Shown here: in pieces, positions 45,446 to 55,831 of the stretch
How positions within the stretch are numbered: the first letter of the stretch is position 1
Layout: each line of letters opens with the position of its first letter
NCBI RefSeq assembly: GCF_019916025.1
Contig: NZ_CP079737.1
Location: 2,666,001-2,730,000 of the forward strand
Length of the DNA stretch: 64,000 nt
Direction of reading: 5' to 3'
Origin: Paraclostridium bifermentans
Lineage (GTDB): Bacteria > Bacillota > Clostridia > Peptostreptococcales > Peptostreptococcaceae
Made by a program: the position numbers and the translations under genes
The notes under the pieces: generated by a model
What the model was told of the DNA's origin: nothing
What the model saw: only the letters and a program-made list of their open reading frames with translations
The model's database searches: none

Positions 45446-45481
45446 AAAACGCAAAAAAAAAGAAGATAGTACTATCTTCTT
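45446..45481 (-). terminator. Terminator after ftsZ
   Basis: The palindrome AGAAGATAGTACTATCTTCT is followed by a run of nine T on the minus strand; it contains the ftsZ stop codon. Confidence 0.9.
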
Positions 45482-46653
45482 CTTCTTAGGAATGTTGGAA
45501 TCTCCATATCATCACTTTCTATGTATGTTGAACTTGTATTTTGTTTAACAACAGTTTCATCTTCTTGTTTTTGTTCTGGCATTACTGGTCTTTGAGGCTC
45601 TCGTGCCGGATTATGATTTAAACTGCTTTGTTGAAAGTTTTGATGTTGTCCTTGATTCATTGCGTTGTTTCTATTTATTAAATCTAAATCCATATCTTGT
45701 CCATCTTCAAATCCTGTAGCTATAACAGTTATAACAAGATCATCTTTTAAATCTTCTTTTATTGTAGCTCCAAATATTATATTAGCTTCAGAATCACAAG
45801 ATTCTTGAACTAATGTAGAAGCTTCATTTATTTCAAATAGTCCTAAGTTTGCTCCACCTGTTATATTAAGTAAAACACCCTTAGCTCCTTTTATAGACGT
45901 TTCTAGTAATGGTGATTGTATAGCTTGTCTTGCTGCTTCTATAGCTCTGTTTTCGCCTTGAGCTCTTCCCATACCCATATGCGCTAGGCCTTTTTCCTTC
46001 ATTATAGATTGAACGTCAGCAAAGTCTAGGTTTATTAAACCTGGTGCTGCAATTAAGTCTGATATAGATTCTATACCTTGTTTTAATACATCATCTGCTA
46101 TTGAAAATGCTTCTAACATAGATGTATTCTTTTGAACTATTTGTAACAATCTATCATTAGGTATAGTTATTAAAGTATCAACTTTTGTCTTTAACTCTTT
46201 TATACCTTGTTCTGCATTTTTCATTCTTACTTTACCTTCAAAAGCAAAAGGTTTTGTTACTACTCCTACTGTAAGTATACCCATCTCTTTTGCTAATTGA
46301 GCAACTACAGGTGCAGCTCCTGTTCCTGTTCCTCCGCCCATTCCTGCAGTTACAAATACCATATCCGCACCTTCAAGAACTTTGAGTATTTCATCCTTAC
46401 TTTCTTCTGCAGACTTTTTCCCAACTTCTGGGTTTGCTCCTGCTCCTAAACCTCTAGTAAGTTTCTCTCCAACTTGAATTTTATGCTCAGCTTTAGATGT
46501 ATATAAAGCTTGTTTATCAGTATTTACAGCTATAAATTCAACACCTTTTAGTTGTGCTTCAACCATTCTGTTGACAGCGTTGTTACCACCGCCACCTACG
46601 CCTATTACTTTGATTTTTGCAAAGTTATCCATTTCTACGTCAAAGTTTAGCAT
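45472..46653 (-). CDS. ftsZ: Cell-division tubulin FtsZ
   Basis: The Z-ring GTPase. The 393-residue product has the GTP-binding [11 protein letters not shown]-type loop (about 105-115), the T7 loop and a linker rich in Gln and Asn, and ends with the conserved C-terminal peptide [10 protein letters not shown], the binding site for SepF and other partners. A TATAAT lies about 45 nt upstream of the start. Confidence 0.97.
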   Translation of the reverse strand: MLNFDVEMDNFAKIKVIGVGGGGNNAVNRMVEAQLKGVEFIAVNTDKQALYTSKAEHKIQVGEKLTRGLGAGANPEVGKKSAEESKDEILKVLEGADMVFVTAGMGGGTGTGAAPVVAQLAKEMGILTVGVVTKPFAFEGKVRMKNAEQGIKELKTKVDTLITIPNDRLLQIVQKNTSMLEAFSIADDVLKQGIESISDLIAAPGLINLDFADVQSIMKEKGLAHMGMGRAQGENRAIEAARQAIQSPLLETSIKGAKGVLLNITGGANLGLFEINEASTLVQESCDSEANIIFGATIKEDLKDDLVITVIATGFEDGQDMDLDLINRNNAMNQGQHQNFQQSSLNHNPAREPQRPVMPEQKQEDETVVKQNTSSTYIESDDMEIPTFLRRRR

Positions 46654-47221
46654 CTACAAACCTCCTTATTTAATATTCAAAGTAAATCTATGTATTAATT
46701 ATATCATTTTATATTAGCATTTTGTTAATATTTAACTAACTTATTCCACAAAAAAGTTCATTTTCCTCTTTTTTTATTGCATAAATTAGATACAATCTGT
46801 CTTCTTATAATTGATAAATTATTAAATAACCTTGTCCCAAATACCAATATATCTACATAATACATAGGAACTCCTATTATATATCCTATGTAAGTAAATT
46901 TTTTAAAGCCTAATTTAATTTTTAATTTACTTATATCCAGAGTACTCTATTGTATAATGTCATTTAAATATAATACCCAGTTATTATAATAAGCGAACTA
47001 CCATTAATTACCTATATTATAAATATTCACCTTCTATATTTTACTTTGAAATACCTCCATTATTCAAGTTTTTTATTCATGTTTTTTACAAGAATTTGTA
47101 AATATACATAAATTTCGTTATTAATTTGTAAAATTTAATAAACAAAAATTAATTTTCAAAATAATTTGTTGCTTATATTTTAGTAAATATAAGCATTTTG
47201 AAATTATAATAAAGTTTAACA
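46654..47221. other. AT-rich gap between ftsZ and ftsQ
   Basis: A 568-nt stretch, mostly very AT-rich. The ftsZ side holds a TATAAT at about 46702 on the minus strand. It contains one small reading frame with a ribosome-binding site (next entry). A possible stem near 47170-47195 (TTGCTTATATTTTAGTAAATATAAGC) lies just after the ftsQ stop on the minus strand and may be its terminator. No other gene, RNA or repeat is visible. Confidence 0.6.
46758..46865 (-). CDS. Possible small basic protein, unknown
   Basis: A 35-residue frame, starting MYYVDILVFGTRLFNN and ending NLCNKKRGK. AGGAG lies 5 nt before the ATG. The frame stays open for another 20-odd codons upstream (reading about GFKKFTYIGYIIGVP before the ATG), so it may be the end of a decayed longer gene. 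It looks protein-like but I do not recognise it; chance cannot be excluded in such AT-rich DNA. Confidence 0.3.
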   Translation of the reverse strand: MYYVDILVFGTRLFNNLSIIRRQIVSNLCNKKRGK

Positions 47222-47956
47222 TCATGGAGAGTATATAGCTTGTTCTTTAGAGGTCAAATCTATATTACCACCTTTTTTATTGTTAGATTTTAAATCAACT
47301 AGTATAGCCTTTAATCGATTGATATTATACTCTATATCTTCATCTATCTTCAAAACAATATTTGTGTTATCATCTGTTTTCATGTACATTTTATTTTTAT
47401 TTATTTTTATGCTTTCAACTTTCCTTGACATATTGTTCTTTTTCAATGTATCTATAGCTAAAATTATGTCATTTGATTTATCTGAATTAATTTGAATCTT
47501 TGTGTTTAATTTTTTATTTTTTATTTCAATACCACTTACTAAGGGGATATTCTTGTTCTTTATATTTTTTTGTTCTGATAAAACCAATCCATTTTCACCT
47601 ATATAAATATAAATTGCTCCTTCTTTTATTATTGCATATTCACTATTTTCTTTAATTGTTATTACTAACTTATCGGGAAACTTCCTACTAACTTTAATAT
47701 ATTTTATGTATGGGTTTGCCAATAATTTTTTTTCTACATCATTTAAATTATATTTAAAAATATTTTTGCCAGTTTCAATATCTCCTATTTTAATTATGTC
47801 GCTTTTAGTTATTTTACTATTTCCGTCCACATCGATTTGTTTAAGTTCAAAAATACTACTACTTATACATATATAAATAAATAATATAACTAGCAAAATA
47901 AAAGCATATATAGCAAATTTACCCCTCTTATTTAACTTGCATTTATTTTTTTTCAT
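47222..47956 (-). CDS. ftsQ: Cell-division protein FtsQ/DivIB
   Basis: A bitopic division protein. The 244-residue product has a basic N-terminus, one membrane helix (about 13-32) and a POTRA domain starting FELKQIDVDGNSKITKSDIIK. It stands apart from murA by a strong terminator, so it needs its own promoter. Confidence 0.9.
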   Translation of the reverse strand: MKKNKCKLNKRGKFAIYAFILLVILFIYICISSSIFELKQIDVDGNSKITKSDIIKIGDIETGKNIFKYNLNDVEKKLLANPYIKYIKVSRKFPDKLVITIKENSEYAIIKEGAIYIYIGENGLVLSEQKNIKNKNIPLVSGIEIKNKKLNTKIQINSDKSNDIILAIDTLKKNNMSRKVESIKINKNKMYMKTDDNTNIVLKIDEDIEYNINRLKAILVDLKSNNKKGGNIDLTSKEQAIYSP

Positions 47957-48048
47957 AATAACCCACCTTTAGTATTTTATATATTATAAAATACTACATA
48001 ACAATAGCTTATCCTTTGTTATTTGATTATTTAATATTTTAAAATTAC

Positions 48049-48096
48049 AAAAAAAGAAATCGTAATAGTGCATAAAACTAATTCGATTTCTTTTTT
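48049..48096 (-). terminator. Terminator after murA
   Basis: AAAGAAATCG and CGATTTCTTT arms with an inner TAGT/ACTA pairing, followed by TTTTTTT on the minus strand. Confidence 0.88.
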
Positions 48097-48100
48097 TATA

Positions 48101-49354
48101 CTAAATTTTTTTTATATTTGCGCCTAGACTTTTCAATGTTTTTTCAATATGCTCATAACCTCGTTCTACATGGCTAATATTAGTAACTTCAGTTATTCCT
48201 TCTGCAGCTATACCTGCCAATATCAAGGCTGCTCCTCCTCTTAAATCCGAAGCTTCCACTTTAGCCCCAACAAGTTTATTTACACCCTTCACCATGCAAA
48301 TATTTTCAGTTATTTTTATTATGTTTGCTCCCATTTTAGAAAGTTCTCCGCAATGCATAAATCGATTTTCAAATATTGATTCATGGAAAATACTAGTGCC
48401 TTCACTTAAACATAATAAAGTCATAAGCTGAGATTGCATGTCAGTAGGAAATCCAGGATGAGGCGATGTTTTTATTATATCTATAGGTAAAATTTTACTT
48501 GGAGCTTTAAGTTCTAATCCAGTTCCTTTATATTCAATATTACATCCCAATTCTTCTAATCTGCTAACTATAGGGTTCATATGGCTACTTATAACTCTAT
48601 CAACTTGTAAATACCCTCCAGTTATAGCACTAGCAATCATATAAGTCCCTATTGCAATCCTATCAGGAATTATTGTATGTTCTACAGAATGTAATTTATC
48701 TACACCCTCAATTTGAATACAACTAGTTCCTGCTCCACTTACTTTTGCTCCCATTAAATTCAAAAAATTTTGCAAATCTTCTATCTCTGGTTCTCTTGCA
48801 GCATTATTTATTATTGTTATTCCCTTTGCTTTTACAGCTGCCAACATCGCATTTTCTGTAGCACCTACACTTGGAAATGTTAAGTTTATAGTATTTCCTA
48901 CCAAATACTCTCTATTACAATATATATATCCTCTGTCTTCAGTTATTTTTACACCTAATTTATCCAAAGCATATAAATGAAGATCTATCGGTCTAGAACC
49001 TATAGAACATCCTCCTGGATAACTTATGCTTATATTGTTAAATCTTCCTATCATTGCCCCCATTACTATAATGGATGATCTTAATTTTTTCATATACTCT
49101 TCTTTAACACTGTTTACATTAACATTTTTACTATCTATATATAAAGTATACTCATTGTATTCAACTTTACATCCTATGCTTTTCAATATATCAATCATTA
49201 CATGTACATCTGATATATCCGGAATGTTTTTTATTATATTTTCAGATTCATTTAGTATAGACGCAGCCATTATAGGCAATACAGAGTTTTTTGCTCCTCT
49301 TATATCCAGCCTACCTTCTACTTTGTTGCCTCCACTAATTATATACTTTGACAA
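48101..49354 (-). CDS. murA: UDP-N-acetylglucosamine 1-carboxyvinyltransferase
   Basis: First committed step of peptidoglycan synthesis, the target of fosfomycin. The Cys in GGCSIGSRP is the reactive residue. I choose the TTG at 49354: GGGGGG lies 6 nt upstream, and an earlier TTG at 49375 would place that site inside the gene. This gives 417 residues starting MSKYIISGGNKVEG and puts the active Cys at 116, close to the usual 115. Confidence 0.94.
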   Translation of the reverse strand: MSKYIISGGNKVEGRLDIRGAKNSVLPIMAASILNESENIIKNIPDISDVHVMIDILKSIGCKVEYNEYTLYIDSKNVNVNSVKEEYMKKLRSSIIVMGAMIGRFNNISISYPGGCSIGSRPIDLHLYALDKLGVKITEDRGYIYCNREYLVGNTINLTFPSVGATENAMLAAVKAKGITIINNAAREPEIEDLQNFLNLMGAKVSGAGTSCIQIEGVDKLHSVEHTIIPDRIAIGTYMIASAITGGYLQVDRVISSHMNPIVSRLEELGCNIEYKGTGLELKAPSKILPIDIIKTSPHPGFPTDMQSQLMTLLCLSEGTSIFHESIFENRFMHCGELSKMGANIIKITENICMVKGVNKLVGAKVEASDLRGGAALILAGIAAEGITEVTNISHVERGYEHIEKTLKSLGANIKKI

Positions 49355-49438
49355 AAGTATCCCCCCTAGTAGCAAGTATTTTTAGCCTAAAATATAACTT
49401 CTTATATTTTTAATACTATGTACTAGAGGGGAAATATG

Positions 49439-50647
49439 TTACTTTTTATTTTTTATACCGATTGTCTTAACTTCTTTTACTTCATTTTCACTTATTTTTT
49501 CATCTTTACTTTCAACTTTAGCCTCTTTTTTCGGCTTTTTATTGTTTCTATTATAAACTTCCATAACTTCTTTATATATTATGTCTATAGCTTCTGGTTT
49601 TCCTATTTCTTTACTCGCATTTGACATGTCTATTAAAAGATCTCTGTCTCCTAATAATTTAAATACTGTATCATTTAAAGTTTCAGCTGTAAGATTTTTT
49701 TCTAAAATAGCTATTCCAGCACCTTTGCTTTCTATACTTTTAGCATTGTATTCCTGATGATTTTCTGCTGTATAGGCTTTAGGTATTATTATAGATGGTT
49801 TACCAAGAGCTGTTATCTCAGCTAAAGATATAGCCCCTGCACTTCCTATAACTATATCACAAGCGGCTAATGCACTTGCCATATCTTCTAAATATGGTAC
49901 TACCTTTTGATATGGCTTTAACTGTAAGTCACTTATATCACTCATAAAACCATCATAGAAGTTCTTACCTGTAGCATATATAAACGCTACATCTTCATTA
50001 ACAAGATTTCTTATTACTACCTTCATAGAATCATTGATTTTTCTTGATCCTCCACTACCTCCGTAGCATAAAACCATTTTTTTATCTTCTTGTATTCCTA
50101 ACTTTCTTCTTGAATTACTTTTTTTAGATATAAGAATCTCTTTTCTAACCGGATTTCCTGTAAGTACTAATTTATTTCTAGTTTCTTCAGGGAATCTCAC
50201 ATGAGAATCCTCAAAGCTAGTTAAAACTTTAGTTACCATTTTAGCTAAAATTTTATTAGTAACTCCAGGGAAAGAATTTTGCTCATGAATTATAGCTGGA
50301 ACTTTACCCATAGATGCATTGAATAATACAGGTCCACTAACATATCCTCCAGTTCCTATAACAACATCTGGCTTAAATTTCTTAACAATCCTTCTTGACT
50401 GCTCTAATCCTTTAAATAATTTAAATACTCTTTTAACATTATCAAAATCTATTTTTCTTTTAAACCCTTGTACTGTAACAGTTCTTAGTTCATAACCATA
50501 TTTAGGAACTATTTCAGATTCTATTCCTTTTTCTGTTCCTACAAATACTATTTCAGCATCTGGGTTCTCTTCTTTTATCTTATTTGCTATAGCGATGGCA
50601 GGATATACATGTCCTCCCGTTCCTCCACCAGATAATAAAACTTTCAT
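49439..50647 (-). CDS. murG: Undecaprenyldiphospho-muramoylpentapeptide N-acetylglucosaminyltransferase
   Basis: It makes lipid II from lipid I on the inner membrane face. The 402-residue product starts MKVLLSGGGTGGHVYPAI and has the donor-binding GSAGAISLAEITALGKPSI motif. The C-terminal 40 residues form a lysine- and glutamate-rich tail beyond the usual 350-360 residues. Confidence 0.96.
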   Translation of the reverse strand: MKVLLSGGGTGGHVYPAIAIANKIKEENPDAEIVFVGTEKGIESEIVPKYGYELRTVTVQGFKRKIDFDNVKRVFKLFKGLEQSRRIVKKFKPDVVIGTGGYVSGPVLFNASMGKVPAIIHEQNSFPGVTNKILAKMVTKVLTSFEDSHVRFPEETRNKLVLTGNPVRKEILISKKSNSRRKLGIQEDKKMVLCYGGSGGSRKINDSMKVVIRNLVNEDVAFIYATGKNFYDGFMSDISDLQLKPYQKVVPYLEDMASALAACDIVIGSAGAISLAEITALGKPSIIIPKAYTAENHQEYNAKSIESKGAGIAILEKNLTAETLNDTVFKLLGDRDLLIDMSNASKEIGKPEAIDIIYKEVMEVYNRNNKKPKKEAKVESKDEKISENEVKEVKTIGIKNKK

Positions 50648-50664
50648 TAACTTTCATCTCCTGT

Positions 50665-51795
50665 CTAATTCATTTTTACATGTTTAGAGACGTTAAGCAC
50701 AATCCCTACTGCTGCCATAAATATTATAAGAGAGGTTCCTCCATAACTTATAAATGGTAAGGCGACTCCTGTAACAGGCATTGATGATGTTGCAACAGCT
50801 ATATTTAAAGCTGCCTGAATACCAATTTGGCCCCCTATACCTACAACAAGCATACATGAAAATACATCAGGACATTTTATTGCAATTCTTATACATCTAT
50901 ATACTAAAAATACAAATAACATTATTACTATTGCACATCCTACAAGGCCAAGTTCTTCTCCTATGATGGCAAATATAAAATCATTTTGAGGTTCGGGTAT
51001 GTAAAAATACTTTTGTCTACTTTTTCCTAGTCCAAGCCCAAACAGACCACCTGATCCAAGTGCATATAAACCTTGTATAACTTGGTATCCTGCTCCTAGA
51101 GGGTCTTTAAATGGATCTATAAATGAAGTAACACGTGCAAGTCTATACGGAGCTGCTAATACCATTACTGCAAATAATCCAACCCCTGCGCCAAACATAG
51201 CATAAACAATTTTCATATCCATACCTGCTACAAATATCATTACAAAAGTAACTAATATTACTGTTCCTGCAGTAGATAAATTTGGTTGTAATATTATTAG
51301 AGCAAAGAAAATACTAGGTATTATAAGAAGTGGTATAACTCCTTTTGTTAAAGATTTTATTTTATCGTATTTCAATTCTATTAATTTAGCAGTTATTATT
51401 ATTGTTGCAAATTTAGCTAACTCTGCTGGTTGTATTGTCAACCCTCCAAAACCTAACCATCTTTGAGCTCCATTTAATGAAGTCCCAAGAGGTGAAAGTA
51501 CTAATAGAAGTAATATAACTACTACTATTCCTAATATTTTTGCATTTTTGTACCAAAATCTGTATTCTATCCTAGATGTAAAAATCATAGCAATAAATCC
51601 TATGGTTGCATAAATTACATTTCTCTTTAAAAAATAATAGGAATCATCTAGTTTAAATGTAGATTGTATAAAACTAGCACTAAAAACCATTATGATCCCT
51701 ATAAATACTAATAACATTGTTGTATAAAATACTACATTGTCAAAATCAGTTTTTATCCCCCTACTAACACGTTTCTTTACTATCTCTTTAGGCAT
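50665..51795 (-). CDS. ftsW: SEDS peptidoglycan glycosyltransferase FtsW/SpoVE
   Basis: The 376-residue product has about ten membrane helices and the SEDS signatures GAQRWLGFGGLTIQPAELAK and GEELGLVG, ending PFISYGGTSLI. In Bacillus the gene at this place is spoVE, used in sporulation; which role applies here cannot be decided from sequence. Confidence 0.92.
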   Translation of the reverse strand: MPKEIVKKRVSRGIKTDFDNVVFYTTMLLVFIGIIMVFSASFIQSTFKLDDSYYFLKRNVIYATIGFIAMIFTSRIEYRFWYKNAKILGIVVVILLLLVLSPLGTSLNGAQRWLGFGGLTIQPAELAKFATIIITAKLIELKYDKIKSLTKGVIPLLIIPSIFFALIILQPNLSTAGTVILVTFVMIFVAGMDMKIVYAMFGAGVGLFAVMVLAAPYRLARVTSFIDPFKDPLGAGYQVIQGLYALGSGGLFGLGLGKSRQKYFYIPEPQNDFIFAIIGEELGLVGCAIVIMLFVFLVYRCIRIAIKCPDVFSCMLVVGIGGQIGIQAALNIAVATSSMPVTGVALPFISYGGTSLIIFMAAVGIVLNVSKHVKMN

Positions 51796-51828
51796 TAATT
51801 AGACCTACCTCCATTCCCGGTTATATAT

Positions 51829-53187
51829 CTATAATTTATATATATTCTCTTTGAAGTCTAATCCTCTTGCCTCGAAGTTTGGATACATATCCCAACTTGC
51901 ACAAGCTGGTGATAATAAAACTACATCCCCTGATTCAGCTATTTCATAAGCTTTTTTTACTGCAGCTTCCATGTCTTCAACTTTTGATATATTATTAATT
52001 CCATGTTCTTTTGCAGTTGTTTCTATTTTTTCTGCAGTCTGTCCTAATAGGACTAGAGCCTTTACATTTTTTGTTGCATATTCAATCATTTCTGTAAAGT
52101 CACTTTGCTTTTCATATCCTCCAGCTATTAAAACTATAGGTCTCTCATATGAAGTTATAGCTTTTATAGTTGAATCTGGGTTCGTTCCTTTAGAGTCATT
52201 TACAAACATAATACCATCTTTATTTGTAACAAACTCTAATCTATGCTCTACACCTTTAAATGTTCTTAATGTGTCTATTATAACGTCAGTATCGATATTT
52301 AATACGTATGCCATTAAAATAGCCGACATCGCATTTTCTAAATTGTGGTTTCCTGGTAAGCTCAATTCAGATTTATTCATAAGAACTAATTCTTTACCAT
52401 CTACCTTTATAACTATATTGTTATTTTTATCTAGATATGCACCTTGCTTTACTTCTTCTTTTATTGAGAAGTATAAAACATTTCCATTGCTGTTTTTACC
52501 TAAATCTCTAACAATAGAATCATCATAGTTTAGTATAGTAAAATCCGTCTTGTCTTGATTCTTAAACACTCTAGCTTTAGCATTTATATAATTTTCCATA
52601 GTATGGTGTCTATTTAAATGATCTTCTGTAATATTTATTATAGTACTTACTTTAGGTTTAAAGTCTTCTATACTTTCTAATTGGAAACTACTTAACTCTG
52701 TTACAAGATATGAGTTTTCATTAGTTAAATCAACAGTGTCTATAACTGGATTACCTATATTTCCAACTATATATGTATCTTTATTTGCTTTTTTAAACAT
52801 CTCTCCTACTAAGCTAGTAGTAGTAGTTTTTCCATTTGTTCCTGTTATTCCTATGAATGTAGGATTTTTAGATAGTTTATATGCTAATTCAACTTCTCCT
52901 ATTATTTTAATGCCTTCAGATTTTATTTTTTCTATAAAAGGCAAGTCTAAAGGAACTCCAGGAGATACTATAGTTAAATCTATGTTTTCTATACTTTCAA
53001 GGTGTTTACCTAAAACATATTCTATATTATCTAAATTATCTATTTCTTCTATTATTCCTTCTAATTTTTCCTTAGGTTTTATATCATTTACTATGATATT
53101 TGCACCTAATTTATTTAATTTTTTTATAGTTGATACGCCAGTTTTTGCTAGTCCTACAAGTAAGACATTTTTATTTTTTAAATCCAT
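51829..53187 (-). CDS. murD: UDP-N-acetylmuramoylalanine-D-glutamate ligase
   Basis: It adds D-glutamate to the muramoyl stem. The 452-residue product has the P-loop GITGTNGKTTT at about 114-124, TELSSFQLE, and the NDSKGTNPDST region. Confidence 0.96.
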   Translation of the reverse strand: MDLKNKNVLLVGLAKTGVSTIKKLNKLGANIIVNDIKPKEKLEGIIEEIDNLDNIEYVLGKHLESIENIDLTIVSPGVPLDLPFIEKIKSEGIKIIGEVELAYKLSKNPTFIGITGTNGKTTTTSLVGEMFKKANKDTYIVGNIGNPVIDTVDLTNENSYLVTELSSFQLESIEDFKPKVSTIINITEDHLNRHHTMENYINAKARVFKNQDKTDFTILNYDDSIVRDLGKNSNGNVLYFSIKEEVKQGAYLDKNNNIVIKVDGKELVLMNKSELSLPGNHNLENAMSAILMAYVLNIDTDVIIDTLRTFKGVEHRLEFVTNKDGIMFVNDSKGTNPDSTIKAITSYERPIVLIAGGYEKQSDFTEMIEYATKNVKALVLLGQTAEKIETTAKEHGINNISKVEDMEAAVKKAYEIAESGDVVLLSPACASWDMYPNFEARGLDFKENIYKL

Positions 53188-53205
53188 TGCTCTAACCCCC
53201 GTAAA

Positions 53206-54168
53206 TTAGAATACTGCTATTATACCTATCCAAGCTAACACTATAGATGTTATCCAGAATACAAATATAACTTTTGTTTCAGGCCATCCACATTGCTCAA
53301 AGTGATGATGTATAGGTGCCATTTTGAATATTCTTTTCTTTCTTAGTTTATAAGAACCTACTTGAAGTATAACAGATATAGCTTCTGCGAAATAAATACC
53401 TCCAACTATGGGTATTATAAGGACATTATTTGTAAGTACTGCAAATGAAATAACAGCCCCTCCTAATGCCATAGATCCTGTATCACCCATAAATACTCTT
53501 GCAGGATATGAGTTGAATCCTAAGAATCCTATACATGCACCTACTGTAGCTGCTGCTAGTATAGCTACATCTGTATATCCATAATTAGCTGCAAGTAACA
53601 TAAAGAATCCAGATACTATAACAGTTATTCCAGATGCTAATCCATCTAATCCATCTGTTAAGTTTACTGCATTTACAGTTCCAAGTATTACAAATACCAT
53701 AACAGGTACATATAAAGGCCCTAAATTAATCGTAAAGCTTGTAAATGGTATTAATAATTGAGCAGCACTTGGTGAATTAGTATATTGATAATATGCTAAA
53801 AGTGTTGCTAATGCAATTTGTAGTAAAATCTTTTGATATGCTTTTAATCCTAATGATCTTTTAAATTTAATTTTTAAAAAGTCATCTACAAATCCTACAA
53901 AACCAAATCCTGTTATGCATAAAAGCCCCATTGTCATATCTGAGCTTACTTTTGTTCTTGTAAGAACTGTAACTAGTATTGCTACTATCATCATTATACC
54001 ACCCATTGTAGGTGTTCCATTTTTTTGTAAATGTGTCTGTGGTCCATCATCTCTTACAGTTTGACCGAACTTAAACTTAGTTAACATAGGTATAAAAATC
54101 GGTCCTAGTATAATCACTATTAGAAATGAAATCATCGCTGTATACGTAAGTTGTGTTATTCCTAACAT
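53206..54168 (-). CDS. mraY: Phospho-N-acetylmuramoyl-pentapeptide transferase
   Basis: It makes lipid I. The 320-residue polytopic protein has the catalytic GFVDDFLK (about 92-99), NLTDGLDGLA and APIHHHFE motifs. It lies between murF and murD as usual. Confidence 0.97.
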   Translation of the reverse strand: MLGITQLTYTAMISFLIVIILGPIFIPMLTKFKFGQTVRDDGPQTHLQKNGTPTMGGIMMIVAILVTVLTRTKVSSDMTMGLLCITGFGFVGFVDDFLKIKFKRSLGLKAYQKILLQIALATLLAYYQYTNSPSAAQLLIPFTSFTINLGPLYVPVMVFVILGTVNAVNLTDGLDGLASGITVIVSGFFMLLAANYGYTDVAILAAATVGACIGFLGFNSYPARVFMGDTGSMALGGAVISFAVLTNNVLIIPIVGGIYFAEAISVILQVGSYKLRKKRIFKMAPIHHHFEQCGWPETKVIFVFWITSIVLAWIGIIAVF

Positions 54169-54210
54169 AATATAACTCCTCTCCCTTGCTGGCTATTTCT
54201 TAATTATTGT

Positions 54211-55584
54211 CTACCTGCTTAAATATTGTACTATATTTTCTAATTGCATACCTCTAGACGCCTTAACTAAAACTACGTCATCCTTATTTATTATATCACT
54301 TAATTTCTCGATTGCTATTTCTTTATTGTAAAAATGGTACACATTAGAGCCATTTAAACCTAGTTTAATTGATTCATCACTTATAAACTTTGAGCTTTCT
54401 CCTATAGTTATTAAAACATCTGCATTTTCTATTGCATATCCTCCTACAAGTCTATGGCCATACTCTGAATGTTCTCCCATCTCAAACATATCTCCAAGTA
54501 TTGCTACTCTTCTTTTTTCATACCTTCCTAATATTTCCAATGCAGCTTTCATAGAATCTGGGCTTGCATTATATGCATCATTTATTATTGTTAAATCATC
54601 TTTTTTAATAATATCCAATCTCATTTTACTTGCTTTGAAGTTTTTAAGACCTTCTTTTATATCTTTTAAATCCATTTCTAAGCTTAATCCTACAAGTATA
54701 GCTGCCATTGCATTATATGTATTGTGTTTTCCAACTGTAGGTATATATATTTCTTCTTTATTATTATCTATCATACATGTAAATCTTAATTCTTCTTCTC
54801 CTATAGAGTACTCTGTACAATATATATCATTATTGTGGTCAAATCCAAAAGTTTTTAAATCATAATTTAATTCATCTTTGCATATTTTTTTTAGATATTC
54901 ATCGTCACCGTTTACTATAAGTGTGTTAGATTCATCAAAGTTTGAAGTGATTTCTAGTTTAGCTTTTAATATACCTTCTTGAGATCCTAAATTTTCTATA
55001 TGAGATAGCCCTATGTTTGATATTACTCCTATCTTAGGATTAACCATGTTTGCTAAATACTCTATTTCTTCAAAATGAGACATTCCCATTTCTATTATTG
55101 CACAATCATGACTGGAATTTAAGTTGAATAATGTAAGCGGAACTCCTATATGATTATTGAAATTACCTTCATTCTTCAAAGTATTAAATTTTGTTGATAT
55201 AGCTGCATATATCATATCTTTTGTTGTAGTTTTTCCGACACTACCTGTAACTCCGATATATGGTATTTCAAATTTGCACTTATAAAAATTTGCTATATCT
55301 CCAAGAGCCTTTGTTGTGTCTTCTACTTCTATTAAATTTATATCCGAACTTTCAAATTTTATGCTATTACTTCTATTTTTTATAAAAGTTTTACATCCAT
55401 TTTCATATGCTGACTGCATAAACTTATGTCCGTCTAGGCTTTCACCTATTATAGCTATAAATGCATCTGTAGATTTTGCTTTTCTACTATCTATAGCTAT
55501 ATTTTGTATTTCGTCTGATTCATTACCTTTTACCAACGTACCTTTAGTTGCTATAACTAGTTCTTTTATAGATAAAGATTCCAT
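54211..55584 (-). CDS. murF: UDP-N-acetylmuramoyl-tripeptide-D-alanyl-D-alanine ligase
   Basis: Last cytoplasmic ligation of the stem peptide. The 457-residue product has the P-loop GVTGSVGKTTTK near 112, the EMGMSHFEEIEYL segment and the NDAYNASPDSM motif. It starts after the spoVD terminator, so it probably begins a new transcript. Confidence 0.96.
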   Translation of the reverse strand: MESLSIKELVIATKGTLVKGNESDEIQNIAIDSRKAKSTDAFIAIIGESLDGHKFMQSAYENGCKTFIKNRSNSIKFESSDINLIEVEDTTKALGDIANFYKCKFEIPYIGVTGSVGKTTTKDMIYAAISTKFNTLKNEGNFNNHIGVPLTLFNLNSSHDCAIIEMGMSHFEEIEYLANMVNPKIGVISNIGLSHIENLGSQEGILKAKLEITSNFDESNTLIVNGDDEYLKKICKDELNYDLKTFGFDHNNDIYCTEYSIGEEELRFTCMIDNNKEEIYIPTVGKHNTYNAMAAILVGLSLEMDLKDIKEGLKNFKASKMRLDIIKKDDLTIINDAYNASPDSMKAALEILGRYEKRRVAILGDMFEMGEHSEYGHRLVGGYAIENADVLITIGESSKFISDESIKLGLNGSNVYHFYNKEIAIEKLSDIINKDDVVLVKASRGMQLENIVQYLSR

Positions 55585-55723
55585 ACTAAACCTCCTTAAT
55601 AAAGTAAATCTCTTTAAATATTATAAATCTTTTTATATTCATCATCTATACTTATAATATTTTAATATATAATTTTATAGAATACTAATTATTTTACACT
55701 TTTGTAAACCTTTAGAAATCCTA

Positions 55724-55763
55724 ATAAAGAGCAATGTATATAAATTATATACATTGCTCTTTA
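55724..55763 (-). terminator. Terminator after spoVD
   Basis: AAAGAGCAATGTATAT and its complement form a 16-bp stem with a short loop, followed by TTAGGA-type T-poor sequence on the minus strand. The stem is strong, the U-tract weak. Confidence 0.75.
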
Positions 55764-55831
55764 AATTATTAACTCATTAATTATATACTATATATTAATA
55801 TTTTTGAAGATGTTTATTCCTATATTGTCTT

